A stretch of 64,000 nucleotides of DNA from Streptomyces bathyalis (GCF_015910445.1 NZ_CP048882.1:1178001-1242000); one strand, 5' to 3'. Positions 25,809 to 37,212 are shown, numbered from the stretch's first letter. Translations and numbers: made by a program. Notes: generated by a model not told the origin, from the letters alone.

Positions 25809-26444
25809 ATGCCGCGCCGCGCTCTCGACAACCCGATCGTGCTGGCAGTGCTGGGGCTTCTGCTGGAACAGTCCTCGCACCCGTACCAGATGCTCTCCGA
25901 GCTGCGGAAACGAAGTGAAAGCCACACGGCGGTGATCACGCGGGGCACGCTCTACAACACCGTTGCCGCCATGGTCGAAGCGGGCTGGGTGAGCGTGCAG
26001 GGCCAACAGCGGTCCGGAAACCGCCCCGAGAGAACCGTCTACGCGCTCACGCAAGCAGGGCACGACGAACTGGTGCGAAGGCTGGACTCGCGGGTTCGCA
26101 ACCCCGAGCGGGAGTTCTCGAGGTTCCTGGGCGCAATCACATACCTGGGCGCGCTCGGGCCGAGCGGCGCGGTCGACGCTCTGACCGAGCGCGCCGGGCG
26201 ACTCCGGCAACGCACCGACGCGGACGAGACGCGTCTCGCGGACGCCTTGGCTGCCGGAGTGCCACGGCTCCACGTGATCGAAGCCGAGTACGCGCTGTGC
26301 GTCGCTCGCGCCGAGATGGCGTGGATCGACTCAGTCATCGGGGAAATCCGCGCGGGCACGCTCACTTGGCCCGGCTCCGCAGCGGCATCCACCTTGCCGG
26401 ATTCGGCAGAGAGGAAGCACACACATGACACCGACGGCGCGTGA
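25809..26444 (+). CDS. PadR-family transcriptional regulator
   Basis: A 211-residue winged-helix regulator of the PadR class. The N-terminal domain NPIVLAVLGLLLEQSSHPYQMLSELRKRSESH, GTLYNTVAAMVEAGWVSVQGQQRSGNRPERTVYALTQAGHDEL is the standard PadR fold with wing (described by its key elements: HPYQM, GTLYN, ERTVY). A helical C-terminal domain (EFSRFLGAI to MAWIDSVI) forms the dimer arm, making it the long Vir/PadR subtype. It ends inside the glycosidase gene (20-base overlap), so both are co-transcribed. It probably represses from the dyad just upstream. Confidence 0.9.
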   Translation: MPRRALDNPIVLAVLGLLLEQSSHPYQMLSELRKRSESHTAVITRGTLYNTVAAMVEAGWVSVQGQQRSGNRPERTVYALTQAGHDELVRRLDSRVRNPEREFSRFLGAITYLGALGPSGAVDALTERAGRLRQRTDADETRLADALAAGVPRLHVIEAEYALCVARAEMAWIDSVIGEIRAGTLTWPGSAAASTLPDSAERKHTHDTDGA

Positions 26445-27414
26445 GGGACTGCTCTTCGGCATCTACCCGGGTGGAGTCGCCGGTGATGACACCGGGGGCC
26501 TGGTGAGCGGACCGCCCGACGATCCCGCTCGCATCGCCGGCGCACTCGACCAGCTCCAGGGACAGGCAGGACGCCCGTTCCTGGTGCGCGCCTACATCGG
26601 GTTCGACGACGCCACACGGCTCGGTGAGCCGCACGCGACCGCAACCCCCTCCGCCGCGGCCCGGTACGCCGTTCGCGGTCGCCGGCTGGACCTGGTCGCC
26701 CAATTCCAGTCGGCCGACGGGGACGTGGAAGGCTACTGCGGCTTCCTGCGCGAACTGGTCTCGCAATACGGCTCGGTGACTGGCACATTGCAGATCACCG
26801 AGGAGCCGAACATCACCTCGAACCCCAACCTGGACGGTCACCACCCCAGGGTGCGTGACGCGATCATCCACGGGGTGCGCGCCGCCAAGACGCGAGCACG
26901 TGAACTCGGGCATACGCACCTGCGCGTCGGCTTCAACACGACTCCCCTCTTCGGGGAGGACGTTTCCTTCGTCGCCGATCTGACCCGCCACGGAGGCCCG
27001 GAGTTCGTCGGCGATCTGGACTACGTCGGGCTCGACTTCTTCCCCGACGTCTTCCGACCCATGGCCGCTCCTGACCTGGCCGACGCGGTGGGGGGTCTGC
27101 TTCGCCACCATCGTGGTGTGGCGCTGGCACCTGCCGGCCTGGGGCATCTGCCGTTGCACATCACCGAGCACGGCTGGCCGACCGGGCCGGAGAGGCCCCC
27201 GCACAAACAGGCCGACGTGGTCGAGACCGTGGTGAACGTCATCGCGGCCCATGCCGGGCAGGTCGGGCTGAGCGGCTACACACATTTCGCGTTGCGCGAC
27301 GCCCACAGTGCGAACCCGGGGCTGTTCCACCAGTTCGGACTCACTACCGATGACTACTCCCCCAAGCCCGCCTTCGAGACGTTGCGGCAGCTCATCGAGA
27401 AGTTCAGCAACTGA
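26425..27414 (+). CDS. clan GH-A-like glycoside hydrolase-fold protein
   Basis: A 329-residue TIM-barrel protein. Strand-end motifs fit a retaining clan GH-A glycosidase: LQITEEPNIT with Glu126/Glu127 at the acid/base position and HITEHGWPTG with Glu248 at the nucleophile position, plus LDYVGLDFFPDVF and SGYTHFALRDA. There is no signal peptide (MTPTAREGLLFGIYPGG), so it acts inside the cell on an imported or glycosylated small molecule. ATG 26425 overlaps the padR end and is preceded by AGAGGAAG. The family number and substrate cannot be given from sequence reading alone. Confidence 0.7.
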   Translation: MTPTAREGLLFGIYPGGVAGDDTGGLVSGPPDDPARIAGALDQLQGQAGRPFLVRAYIGFDDATRLGEPHATATPSAAARYAVRGRRLDLVAQFQSADGDVEGYCGFLRELVSQYGSVTGTLQITEEPNITSNPNLDGHHPRVRDAIIHGVRAAKTRARELGHTHLRVGFNTTPLFGEDVSFVADLTRHGGPEFVGDLDYVGLDFFPDVFRPMAAPDLADAVGGLLRHHRGVALAPAGLGHLPLHITEHGWPTGPERPPHKQADVVETVVNVIAAHAGQVGLSGYTHFALRDAHSANPGLFHQFGLTTDDYSPKPAFETLRQLIEKFSN

Positions 27415-27511
27415 CCCGCGCGGACGCATCGTTGGCGCCCCACCCCCTCCGTTCCGATCCCGCAGCGCACACCCGCACCCGCACCCGTGTCCGTGCCCCA
27501 CACCCGTGCCG

Positions 27512-27529
27512 TTAATCAAGTTTGACTAA
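27512..27529. promoter_or_regulatory. candidate PadR operator, distal site
   Basis: Near-palindrome TTAATCAAGTTTGACTAA: TTA-TCAA paired with TTGA-TAA. It lies 65 bases before the SnoaL-like gene and 33 bases before a second related site. Confidence 0.5.
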
Positions 27530-27561
27530 TTCTCCCGCAGGAGGGACTCTTGCGAGGCAAG

Positions 27562-27578
27562 TAGTCAAATTGGATCAA
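27562..27578. promoter_or_regulatory. candidate PadR operator, proximal site
   Basis: TAGTCAAATTGGATCAA, an imperfect dyad of the same type as the site at 27512 and the one before padR. It ends 15 bases before the GTG start at 27594, so bound protein would block transcription or translation start. Confidence 0.5.
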
Positions 27579-27593
27579 TGACGAGGAGACTCC

Positions 27594-28037
27594 GTGCCGG
27601 ACGCAACGACCCGCACCGCGACGGACCAGGACCACCGTGACGTGGAGGAATGGTTCGCGCGTTACGACGCCCACGCCGCGAAGGCGGACGTCGAGGCCAT
27701 GGCTTCAATGGCGCTGTTCCCCCTGAACCTCGTCACGGACGACGCCGCTCCCGGGTCCGGCGTGACCCGGCAGTGGAGCCGTGAGGAGTTCGTGCGCACC
27801 ATGTCCGCGGTCATGGGTGACGGCGGCGGCGAGGAGGTGCACTTCGAGTCCCGGCGCACACCGCACTTCCTCTCCCGGAGCATCGCCGTGGTGTTCACCG
27901 AGTCGACGATGACGGTGGGTTCGGAGAGCACGTCGATGAGCTACTCGGACATCCTGGTCAAGCGGGACGGCGAGTGGTACTTCCAGACCATGATCCAGGG
28001 CGGCTGGGCGGCCGCACTCACCGGCGGGGAGGCCTGA
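27594..28037 (+). CDS. SnoaL/DUF4440-like NTF2-fold protein
   Basis: A 147-residue protein with DHRDVEEWFARYDAHAAKADVEAMASMALFPLNLVTDDA, then VTRQWSREEFVRTMSAVMG, HFLSRSIAVVFTESTMTV and ILVKRDGEWYFQTMIQGGW. The order and the terminal DGEWYF are typical of NTF2-like SnoaL/DUF4440 proteins, which act as isomerases, hydrolases or ligand binders. GTG 27594 has GAGGAG nine bases upstream. Two PadR-like dyads in its promoter link it to the padR-glycosidase pair, so the three genes probably form one small response to a compound. Confidence 0.75.
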   Translation: MPDATTRTATDQDHRDVEEWFARYDAHAAKADVEAMASMALFPLNLVTDDAAPGSGVTRQWSREEFVRTMSAVMGDGGGEEVHFESRRTPHFLSRSIAVVFTESTMTVGSESTSMSYSDILVKRDGEWYFQTMIQGGWAAALTGGEA

Positions 28038-28141
28038 GTCCTGTCGTGACCCTCGGACATCCGGCCGACGCCTGACCGCCGGGCGACCCCGGGGCCTGGC
28101 AACCGGTGACCAGCAGACCGCCCGACCGCCGACGGGACGGC

Positions 28142-29344
28142 CTACGCCACCTCGCCGAGCCCCCGCGCCCCGCGGCCGGCCGATCCCGGTTCGCGGTGGA
28201 TCGGGGTGTGCGCTCCCGTGAGCGGTACGCCCGTGCCGCCGTGCCGTACGGCGACGATCTCGGCCGCGATGGACAGCGCCGTCTCCTCGGGGGTGCGGGC
28301 ACCGAGGTCGAGGCCGATCGGCGAGTGCAGCCGGGCGAGTTCGGCATCGCTCACACCCGCCTCGCGCAGCTGCTCCAGCCGCGCGAGGTGGGTGCGGCGC
28401 GAACCCATGGCGCCCACGTACGCGATGGGCAGCCGCAACGCCCGTTCCAGCAGCGGCACATCGAACTTCACGTCGTGCGTGAGGACGCACACGACCGTAC
28501 GGGCATCCAGTTCCTGCGAGTCGAGATAGCGGTGCGGCCACTCCACGACGACCTCGTCGGCGTCGGGGAAGCGGGCCTCGGTGGCGAAGACGGGACGGGC
28601 GTCGCAGACGGTGACCCGGTAGCCGAGGAAGGCACCCGTGCGGGCGAGTGCGCTCGCGAAGTCGATGGCGCCGAAGACGAGCATCCGCGGCCGCGGCGCG
28701 CTCGACTCGACAAGCAGCGTCACCGTGGGCCCGCACAGCGGGTCGCCGTCGCCGGCGGCGCCGCGTCCGCCGGCTCCCGGCGGGCCGCCCTCCGTACCGG
28801 TCTCGACGGTGGCGGTGCGGCCCGCGTCCAGCAGGGCGCGGGTCTGGGCGGCTGCGCCGTCGTCGAGCGCGGCGGAGCCGCCGAGGGTGCCGGAGGCCTG
28901 ACCGTCGGCCGGTACGAACATGGCACCGCCCAGCAGTTCCTCCGGTCCCTCGACGACCCGGGTGAGGGCGACGGCGCGGCCACCGGCGGCAGCCGCGACC
29001 GCGCCCGCGTACATCGAGTACGCGTCCGTGCCCGTACGCACCGGCGTGACGAGGATGTCGATGACTCCGCCGCAGGTCAGTCCGACGGCGAAGGCGTCCT
29101 CGTCGCTGTAGCCGAACTGCTGGAGGACGCTGCGCCCGGATTCCATCGCCTCCTGGCACAGCTCATAGACCGCGCCCTCGACGCAGCCCCCCGAGACGCT
29201 GCCCACCGCCTCGCCGCCGGCGTCCACGGCGAGCGCGGCACCCGGCTGGCGGGGCGCGCTGCCGCTCACGGCGACGACGGTCGCGACGGCGAAGTCGCGC
29301 TCCTCCTCGCACCAACGGTGCAGTTCGGCGGCGATGTCCAGCAT
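28142..29344 (-). CDS. xdhC: XdhC-family molybdenum cofactor insertion/sulfuration factor
   Basis: A 400-residue XdhC/CoxI protein. The N-terminal XdhC domain has FAVATVVAVSGSAPRQPGAAL, GSVSGGCVEGAVYE and FGYSDEDAFAVGLTCGGVIDI; the C-terminal Rossmann domain has MLVFGAIDFASALARTGAFLGYRVTVCDARPVFAT and YVGAMGSRRTHLARLEQLREAG with SPIGLDLGARTPEETALSIAAEI. XdhC binds and sulfurates the molybdenum cofactor and hands it to xanthine dehydrogenase. An acidic Gly/Ala-rich insert between the domains is somewhat long. It is minus strand, downstream of the purine permease, and fits the xdh operon block. Confidence 0.95.
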   Translation of the reverse strand: MLDIAAELHRWCEEERDFAVATVVAVSGSAPRQPGAALAVDAGGEAVGSVSGGCVEGAVYELCQEAMESGRSVLQQFGYSDEDAFAVGLTCGGVIDILVTPVRTGTDAYSMYAGAVAAAAGGRAVALTRVVEGPEELLGGAMFVPADGQASGTLGGSAALDDGAAAQTRALLDAGRTATVETGTEGGPPGAGGRGAAGDGDPLCGPTVTLLVESSAPRPRMLVFGAIDFASALARTGAFLGYRVTVCDARPVFATEARFPDADEVVVEWPHRYLDSQELDARTVVCVLTHDVKFDVPLLERALRLPIAYVGAMGSRRTHLARLEQLREAGVSDAELARLHSPIGLDLGARTPEETALSIAAEIVAVRHGGTGVPLTGAHTPIHREPGSAGRGARGLGEVA

Positions 29345-29455
29345 CGATGACTCCTCACTCGCATGCGCTGGGCTGCGGCCTGCGAGCTTACGCCCGGCGG
29401 CGGTGCGCGGCCCGGTCCGTCCCTCTGCCGGTGCGGTCCCACGTGACCGTCCGCC

Positions 29456-30946
29456 TCACCTCACGCCGAGCCACCCTTCGAGCGGGCTGAGCGCGAAGTA
29501 GAGGAGGAAGACGGCGGCCAGTCCCCACATCAACGGTCCCACGTCGCGCCACTTGCCCTGCGCCGCCTTGATCACGACGTAGGAGATGCTGCCGGCGGCG
29601 ATGCCCGCGGTGATGGAGTACGTGAACGGCATCAGCACCGTTGTCAGGAAGACGGGGACCGTGGTGGCGATGTCGTTCCAGTCGATGTGCCGGGCGTTGG
29701 TCATCATCATCGCGCCGATGACGACGAGCGCCGCGGCGGCGACCTGCGTCGGGATGATCCGGGCCAGCGGCGTGAAGAACAGGCAGAGGGTGAAGCCGAG
29801 TCCGGTGACGACGCTGGCCAGGCCCGTGCGGGCGCCGTCCCCGACGCCTGCCGTGGACTCCACGAAGACGGTCTGCCCGGAGGCACCCGTCAGGCCGCCG
29901 GCGACTCCGCCCGCACCGTCGATGGCGAGGGCCTTGTTCAGACCCGGCATGCGGCCGTCACTGCCGGCGAGTCCCGCCTGCTGGCCGATGCCGATGATGG
30001 TGCCGATGGCGTCGAAGAAACCCGCGAGGACGAGCGTGAAGACGATGACGCCGACCGTGACGGCGCCGACGTCGGTGATGCCGTCGAAGGAGACCTTGCC
30101 GAACAGGCCGAAGTCCGGGGTGCTCACGACGCTTCCCGACAGCTCCGGCACGTTCCGTCCGCCCCAGTCCTTCTTGTCGAGCCCGGCGAACTGGTGCACC
30201 AGACCCGCCACGACCGTGCCGCCGACGATGCCGGTGAGGATCGCCCCGGGCACCCGCCGCACCTGGAGCACGAAGACGAGCAGCACGGTGACGGCGAAGC
30301 ACAGCACGGGCCAACCCGTGAGCATGTCGTGGGTGCCCAGTTGGAGCGGTTTGGCGCCGGCGACTCCGCCGGGCCCGGGCATGCTCGTCACGAATCCCGC
30401 CTGGACGAGGCCGATGAGGGTGACGAAGAGGCCGATGCCCATCGTGATGGCGTGCTTCATCGCGAGCGGAATGGCGTCCATGATCAGCCGCCGCAGCCCT
30501 GTGACGACGAGCAGGATGATCACCGCGCCGTAGATGACGCACATCCCGAAGGCGTTGGGCCAGGTCATCTCCGGCGCGACCTGGTAGGCGAGCACCGCGG
30601 AGACGCTCAGTCCGGCGGCGAGGGCCAGCGGCACGTTGCCGAGCACGCCCATCACCAGGGTGGTGGCCGCGGCGGCGAAGGCGGTCGCCGTGGTGACCTG
30701 CCCGGCGTCGAGGGTGGCGTTCCCCGCGTCGGGGACGGAGAGGATGACCGGGTTGAGCAGGACGATGTAGGCCATCGCCATGAACGTCGTGGCGCCGCCG
30801 CGCACTTCGCGGGCGAGCGTGGAGTGGCGCTCGGATATCCGGAAGTACCGGTCGAGCCACGAGCGTCCCTCGGCGGTCTGTGGTTCGGGAGCGGTGGAGC
30901 CCGCGTGTTCCGCGGGATCGCGATGTGCGGTCTTGGACTGGGTCAT
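29456..30946 (-). CDS. NCS2-family purine permease (AzgA/PbuG-like)
   Basis: A 496-residue transporter of the adenine/guanine/hypoxanthine (AzgA-like) NCS2 branch. Signatures: STLAREVRGGATTFMAMAYIVLLNPVIL at the first helix, GLFVTLIGLVQAGF, ADFFDAIGT-type stretch (VLAGFFDAIGTIIGIGQQAG), GASGQTVFVESTAGVGDGARTGLASVVTG and WNDIATTVPVFLTTVLMPFTYSITAGIAAG. It should import hypoxanthine or guanine by cation symport, supplying the xanthine dehydrogenase encoded just upstream. ATG 30946; a hairpin (31054-31082) separates it from the xdh genes, so a separate promoter is likely. Confidence 0.93.
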   Translation of the reverse strand: MTQSKTAHRDPAEHAGSTAPEPQTAEGRSWLDRYFRISERHSTLAREVRGGATTFMAMAYIVLLNPVILSVPDAGNATLDAGQVTTATAFAAAATTLVMGVLGNVPLALAAGLSVSAVLAYQVAPEMTWPNAFGMCVIYGAVIILLVVTGLRRLIMDAIPLAMKHAITMGIGLFVTLIGLVQAGFVTSMPGPGGVAGAKPLQLGTHDMLTGWPVLCFAVTVLLVFVLQVRRVPGAILTGIVGGTVVAGLVHQFAGLDKKDWGGRNVPELSGSVVSTPDFGLFGKVSFDGITDVGAVTVGVIVFTLVLAGFFDAIGTIIGIGQQAGLAGSDGRMPGLNKALAIDGAGGVAGGLTGASGQTVFVESTAGVGDGARTGLASVVTGLGFTLCLFFTPLARIIPTQVAAAALVVIGAMMMTNARHIDWNDIATTVPVFLTTVLMPFTYSITAGIAAGSISYVVIKAAQGKWRDVGPLMWGLAAVFLLYFALSPLEGWLGVR

Positions 30947-31053
30947 GGTGTGCGTTCTCCCAAGTTTCGCTGGGGCACCCCGAAGTGCCGTGGCACTGCG
31001 GGGATTTGGGATGCACGACCCGGGGGACGGCCCGAGACGGTACGGGGTGCCGG

Positions 31054-31082
31054 CGGCCGGTGCGGGGGTCCCGCACCGGCCG
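31054..31082 (-). terminator. hairpin after the xanthine dehydrogenase operon
   Basis: Perfect 13-bp arms CGGCCGGTGCGGG / CCCGCACCGGCCG with a 3-base loop, beginning five bases beyond the large-subunit stop on the minus strand. Very stable; probable transcription end. Confidence 0.85.
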
Positions 31083-31087
31083 GGGCG

Positions 31088-33502
<2,415 letters not shown>

Positions 33503-33504
33503 CG

Positions 33505-34155
33505 TCAGACCACCTCTCCCTGCGTGGGGCCCGCTCCGGGACCCGGTGCGGAGCCTTCCGCGTGGTCCGTACGGGCAGCGGCCAGGCGCACGGCGTCGAG
33601 GATCTTCTCGTAGCCGGTGCAGCGGCACAGGTTCCCCGAGAGGGCTTCGCGGATGTCCGCGTCGGAGGGCCGAGCGTTGTGCTCGATGAGTTCGTCGGCG
33701 GCGACGAGCAGGCCCGGGGTGCAGAAGCCGCACTGGACAGCGCCCGCGTCGATGAACGCCTGCTGCACGGGCGAGAGGCGCACGTCGGCGTCCGGCGAGG
33801 GCATGGCCTGCCAGCGCTGCTCATCGGCGGCGGAGGTGGAGGCCGGCACCGGCGCGGACGCGGGGGACGAGGCGGCCGAGGTGGAGGCGGGGGCATCGGT
33901 GCGCTGCCGCGCGTAGTCGGCGAGCCCTTCGACGGTCACGACGTCCCTGCCCTCGACCTGCCCGGCCGCCACCAGGCACGCGCACACGGACTCGCCGTCC
34001 AGCCGCACCGTGCAGGAGCCGCATTCGCCCTGCTCGCAGGCGTTCTTGGAGCCCGGCAGGCCCATGCGTTCGCGCAGGACGTAGAGCAGCGACTCCCCCT
34101 CCCACACGTCGTCGGCCTCGTGCCGCCGTCCGTTGACGGTGAATGTCACGCGCAT
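33505..34155 (-). CDS. xanthine dehydrogenase, [2Fe-2S] subunit
   Basis: A 216-residue electron-transfer subunit with both clusters: plant-type ACEQGECGSCTVRLDGESVCAC (four Cys ligands, about residues 39-60) and the helical-domain QCGFCTPG with CRCTGYEKI. Between them is an unusual Ser/Ala/Pro insert of about 30 residues (after TDAPAST) that ordinary family members lack. The C-terminal tail is also Gly/Pro-rich. ATG 34155 overlaps the end of the FAD-subunit gene by ten bases. Confidence 0.95.
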   Translation of the reverse strand: MRVTFTVNGRRHEADDVWEGESLLYVLRERMGLPGSKNACEQGECGSCTVRLDGESVCACLVAAGQVEGRDVVTVEGLADYARQRTDAPASTSAASSPASAPVPASTSAADEQRWQAMPSPDADVRLSPVQQAFIDAGAVQCGFCTPGLLVAADELIEHNARPSDADIREALSGNLCRCTGYEKILDAVRLAAARTDHAEGSAPGPGAGPTQGEVV

Positions 34156-35057
34156 CGGGCGCCTCCTTCGTCGGTGCCGGCGCCGCCCACGGCGCTTCCC
34201 CGGTAGCTGTCCCAGACCCAGCCGAGCGTCCGGCGGGCCATCACGCCGACGGCGTGCCGGCGGTATGCGGCGCTGCCCCGTACGTCGTCGATGGGGTTGC
34301 ACGCCGCGGAGCAGAGTGCGGCGAACCGCTGCGTCACCGACGGCGGGATGGCCCTGCCGTTGTCCCAGAGCCCTTGCTCCTCCAGGGCGGCGTTCAGGAA
34401 GTCCTCGGCCGCCGACGCACGGAACGGCGTGGGGGCCGCGGAGCCGACGGCGGCACGCACCGCGCGACGCTCGGGGTGCAGAGCGACGGAGAAGCCGCAC
34501 ACGGCGATCACCATGGCGTTGCGGGTGCCGATCTTGGAGAACTGCTGCGGCCCGCTCGCCTTCTTGATGTGCACTCGCTTGATCAGTTCGTCGTCGGCGA
34601 GCACGTTGCGCTTGACGCCGGTGAAGAAGTCCTCGACGGGGATGCGCCGGGAGCCGCGGACGGACTCGGCCTCGATCTCCGCACCAGCGGTGAGCAGCGG
34701 GGGATGCGAGTCGCCCGCGGGGGACGCGGCACCGAGGTTGCCGCCGACGCTGCCCCGGTTGCGGATCTGCGGGGAGCCGACCGTGTGCGCGGCGAGCGCG
34801 AGACCCGGCAGCTCACGCCGGAGGTTCTCGATGATCCGGGTGTAGGGGACGCACGCGCCGAGGGCCACGTCCTCCTCCCCCGTCTCCCATTCGTGCAGCT
34901 CGGTGACGCGGTTCAGGTCCAGCAGCTGTGCGGGACGGCGCTGGTCGAAGTTGATCTCGACCATGACGTCGGTGCCGCCCGCGATGGGCACGGCGGTGGG
35001 GTGCTCGGCCTTCGCGGCGAGCGCCTCCTCCCACCTGGCGGGACGCAGGAAGTCCAT
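34146..35057 (-). CDS. xanthine dehydrogenase, FAD-binding subunit
   Basis: A 303-residue subunit of the CoxM/CutM type. It begins MDFLRPARWEEALAA and has the FAD-binding PIAGGTDVMVEINFDQRRP and GSPQIRNRGSVGGNLGAASPAGDSHPPLL, then TGVKRNVLADDELI. It passes electrons from the iron-sulfur subunit to NAD. It is the first gene of the xdh operon, divergent from pucR; the shared 365-base region holds the palindrome TTCGTACGAA. The last ten bases overlap the next gene. Confidence 0.95.
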   Translation of the reverse strand: MDFLRPARWEEALAAKAEHPTAVPIAGGTDVMVEINFDQRRPAQLLDLNRVTELHEWETGEEDVALGACVPYTRIIENLRRELPGLALAAHTVGSPQIRNRGSVGGNLGAASPAGDSHPPLLTAGAEIEAESVRGSRRIPVEDFFTGVKRNVLADDELIKRVHIKKASGPQQFSKIGTRNAMVIAVCGFSVALHPERRAVRAAVGSAAPTPFRASAAEDFLNAALEEQGLWDNGRAIPPSVTQRFAALCSAACNPIDDVRGSAAYRRHAVGVMARRTLGWVWDSYRGSAVGGAGTDEGGARCA

Positions 35058-35421
35058 GGGGCTCTTCTCTATTCGCTGTTCGCTTCGGGTCGCTGACGTA
35101 CGCGGGAGTCTCGGACGTGCGCGGCTCGCCGGCGTACGCGCCGTGCGGGCGATTCCGGTTCAGTACACCGATGCCTGGCCCGCGGCGGGGAGTCACGGAA
35201 ACCATGAAGCTCCTGCCCCTCCGCGTCCGCCGTCTTGTAGATTCGTACGAACATCGTGGAGCACGCTGCTCGCGGCATCACACGGAGCACAGCACGGGAC
35301 CGCACCGGCACCCCGCTCCGCCCGCGCAGCTACTCTCCCCCTCCCGCTCCCGGAGTCTCGGCAGGACCGGCCGGAGCCAGGGCGGGGCCAGAACGACATC
35401 CACAGAACGGGGCGAACGACC
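35058..35421. promoter_or_regulatory. divergent xdh-pucR promoter region
   Basis: The 364-base region between the two divergent genes. It holds a perfect 10-bp palindrome TTCGTACGAA at 35242-35251 near its centre, in a locally A+T-richer stretch (TTGTAGATTCGTACGAACAT) that could serve as core promoter. PucR regulators normally act on such neighbouring purine genes. No other gene is supported here. Confidence 0.5.
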
Positions 35422-37212
35422 ATGCGCCTGCGCGCACTTCTGGAGACGGGCTCCCTCGGTCTGCGCCTCCTCACCGGGGAGGACGAGCTGGACCGAACGG
35501 TGCGCGGCGTCATGACCACCGACCTGCGCGACCCCGGCCGCTACCTGTCGGGGGACGAGCTGGTCCTCACCGGCATCGCCTGGTACCGGGCCCCGGAGGA
35601 CGCCGCGCCCTTCGTCCGCATCCTCGTGGGCGCCGGCGTGGCGGGGCTGGCGGCGGGCGAGGCCGAACTGGGCCTCGTCCCGGAGCCGCTGGTGACCGCC
35701 TGCGCCGAGCACGGGCTGCCCCTGTTCGCCGTGACGGAGGACGTCGCCTTCGCGACGGTCACCGAGCACGTGCTGCGGCAGGTCTCCACGGAACGGGCGG
35801 GCGACCTGGCCGCCGTGGTGGACCGGCACCGGCGGATGATGTCGTCCGGCCCCACGGGGGGCGGCCCCGACGTCGTGCTCGACCTGCTCGGCTCGGACCT
35901 GGACCTGCGGGCGTGGGTCCTCTCCGTCACGGGCCGTACGGTGGCGGGCCCGGGCAGCGGCACCGGTGAGGGCTCCGGCGGAGCCGGCGGCGGGCGGCGC
36001 CGGCGACCCCTGTCACCGCAGGTCCGCTCCCGCCTGGCTGCCGCGCACCTGACCGCACGCGGGAGGCGCCCCGGCCTGCGCCCGCACCGGGTCACCGCCG
36101 ACGGCACCACGTACTCGCTCTTCCCCGTCCAGGGCACCGGCCCGCCATCCGGCCCGGGCGGCGACGCCGCTCCGCAGGATGCCCCCGGTCTGTCGGACTG
36201 GTTCCTCGCCGTCGACGACGACGCGGGCGACTGGCCCGACGAACGCCTCGACCTTCTGCACGGCGTGACACAGCTGATCGCCGTCGAACGCGACCGCCGC
36301 GACGCGGCCCGCGCGGTCCGCCGCCGGCTGGCCACCGAAGTGCTGGAGCTCCTGCACGCGGGGGCACCGCCCGCCGAGATCGCCGCTCGCCTGCGCGTCG
36401 CCGCCCCGGTGCTGCTGCCGGGCCTCGGCAGCGCCCCGCACTGGCAGGTCGTCGTCGCGCGGCTGGAGGGCCCGCGTCACGGAGACGGCCGCGAATGCCG
36501 GTCGCTCCTGGAGGAGATCCTGCTCGACCCCCGAACGACCGGCGAGGAGACGGCCGACCGCACCGCGGTCGCGCACACCGGCAGCGAGGCGGTCGCCCTC
36601 GTGCCGCTGCCTGCCCTCGCGCAGGACCGCGGCACGCTGGACTCCGGGGCGCCTGCACCTGAGCCGGGAGCGCCCCGGGCCGCGGCCGACCCAAACGCTT
36701 CCCGCCCCACCGGCCAGGGCCTCGACGCGGAAACCCTGCTCGCCGCGGTCCGCGAACCGCTGGAGCATGGGCTGGCCAACGGCGAACGGCTCACGTTCGG
36801 CGTGAGCGCGACCGTCCACTCCGCCGACGGGCTGCACGGCGCGCTCGAAGAAGCCCGCCACGCGAGGCGGGTCGCCGCCGCACGCGAGGGGAGGGTGTGC
36901 GCGGCCGGGCACCAGGAGCTGGCCTCTCACGTGCTGCTCCTCCCCTTCGTCCCGGACGACGTACGCCGCGCGTTCACCGCACGTCTCCTGGCGCCGCTGC
37001 ACGACTACGACCGCCGCCACCGCGCCGAACTGCTCCCCACCCTGGCCGCGTTCCTCGACGCCGACGGCTCCTGGACGCGCTGCGCCGACCAGCTGCACCT
37101 GCACGTCAACACCCTCCGCTACCGCATGGGCCGAATAGAACAGCTCACCGGCCGCGACCTGTCCCGCCTGGAGGACAGGCTCGACTTCTTCCTTGCGCTG
37201 CGCCTGAGTTGA
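35422..37212 (+). CDS. pucR: PucR-family purine catabolism regulator
   Basis: A 596-residue regulator. N-terminal PucR domain: MRLRALLETGSLGLRLLTGEDELDRTVRGVMTTDL with DPGRYLSGDELVLTGIAWYR and a PLFAVTEDVAFATVTEHV stretch. A long variable middle includes a GGUEF-like/CdaR region (LTFGVSATVHSADGLHGALEEARHA). The C-terminal HTH_30 has LHLHVNTLRYRMGRIEQLTGRDLSRLEDRLDFFLALRL. In Bacillus and actinomycetes PucR proteins control purine catabolic genes; divergent placement from xdh supports that here. ATG 35422 lacks a strong ribosome-binding site; GGGGCGAACG lies upstream. Confidence 0.92.
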   Translation: MRLRALLETGSLGLRLLTGEDELDRTVRGVMTTDLRDPGRYLSGDELVLTGIAWYRAPEDAAPFVRILVGAGVAGLAAGEAELGLVPEPLVTACAEHGLPLFAVTEDVAFATVTEHVLRQVSTERAGDLAAVVDRHRRMMSSGPTGGGPDVVLDLLGSDLDLRAWVLSVTGRTVAGPGSGTGEGSGGAGGGRRRRPLSPQVRSRLAAAHLTARGRRPGLRPHRVTADGTTYSLFPVQGTGPPSGPGGDAAPQDAPGLSDWFLAVDDDAGDWPDERLDLLHGVTQLIAVERDRRDAARAVRRRLATEVLELLHAGAPPAEIAARLRVAAPVLLPGLGSAPHWQVVVARLEGPRHGDGRECRSLLEEILLDPRTTGEETADRTAVAHTGSEAVALVPLPALAQDRGTLDSGAPAPEPGAPRAAADPNASRPTGQGLDAETLLAAVREPLEHGLANGERLTFGVSATVHSADGLHGALEEARHARRVAAAREGRVCAAGHQELASHVLLLPFVPDDVRRAFTARLLAPLHDYDRRHRAELLPTLAAFLDADGSWTRCADQLHLHVNTLRYRMGRIEQLTGRDLSRLEDRLDFFLALRLS

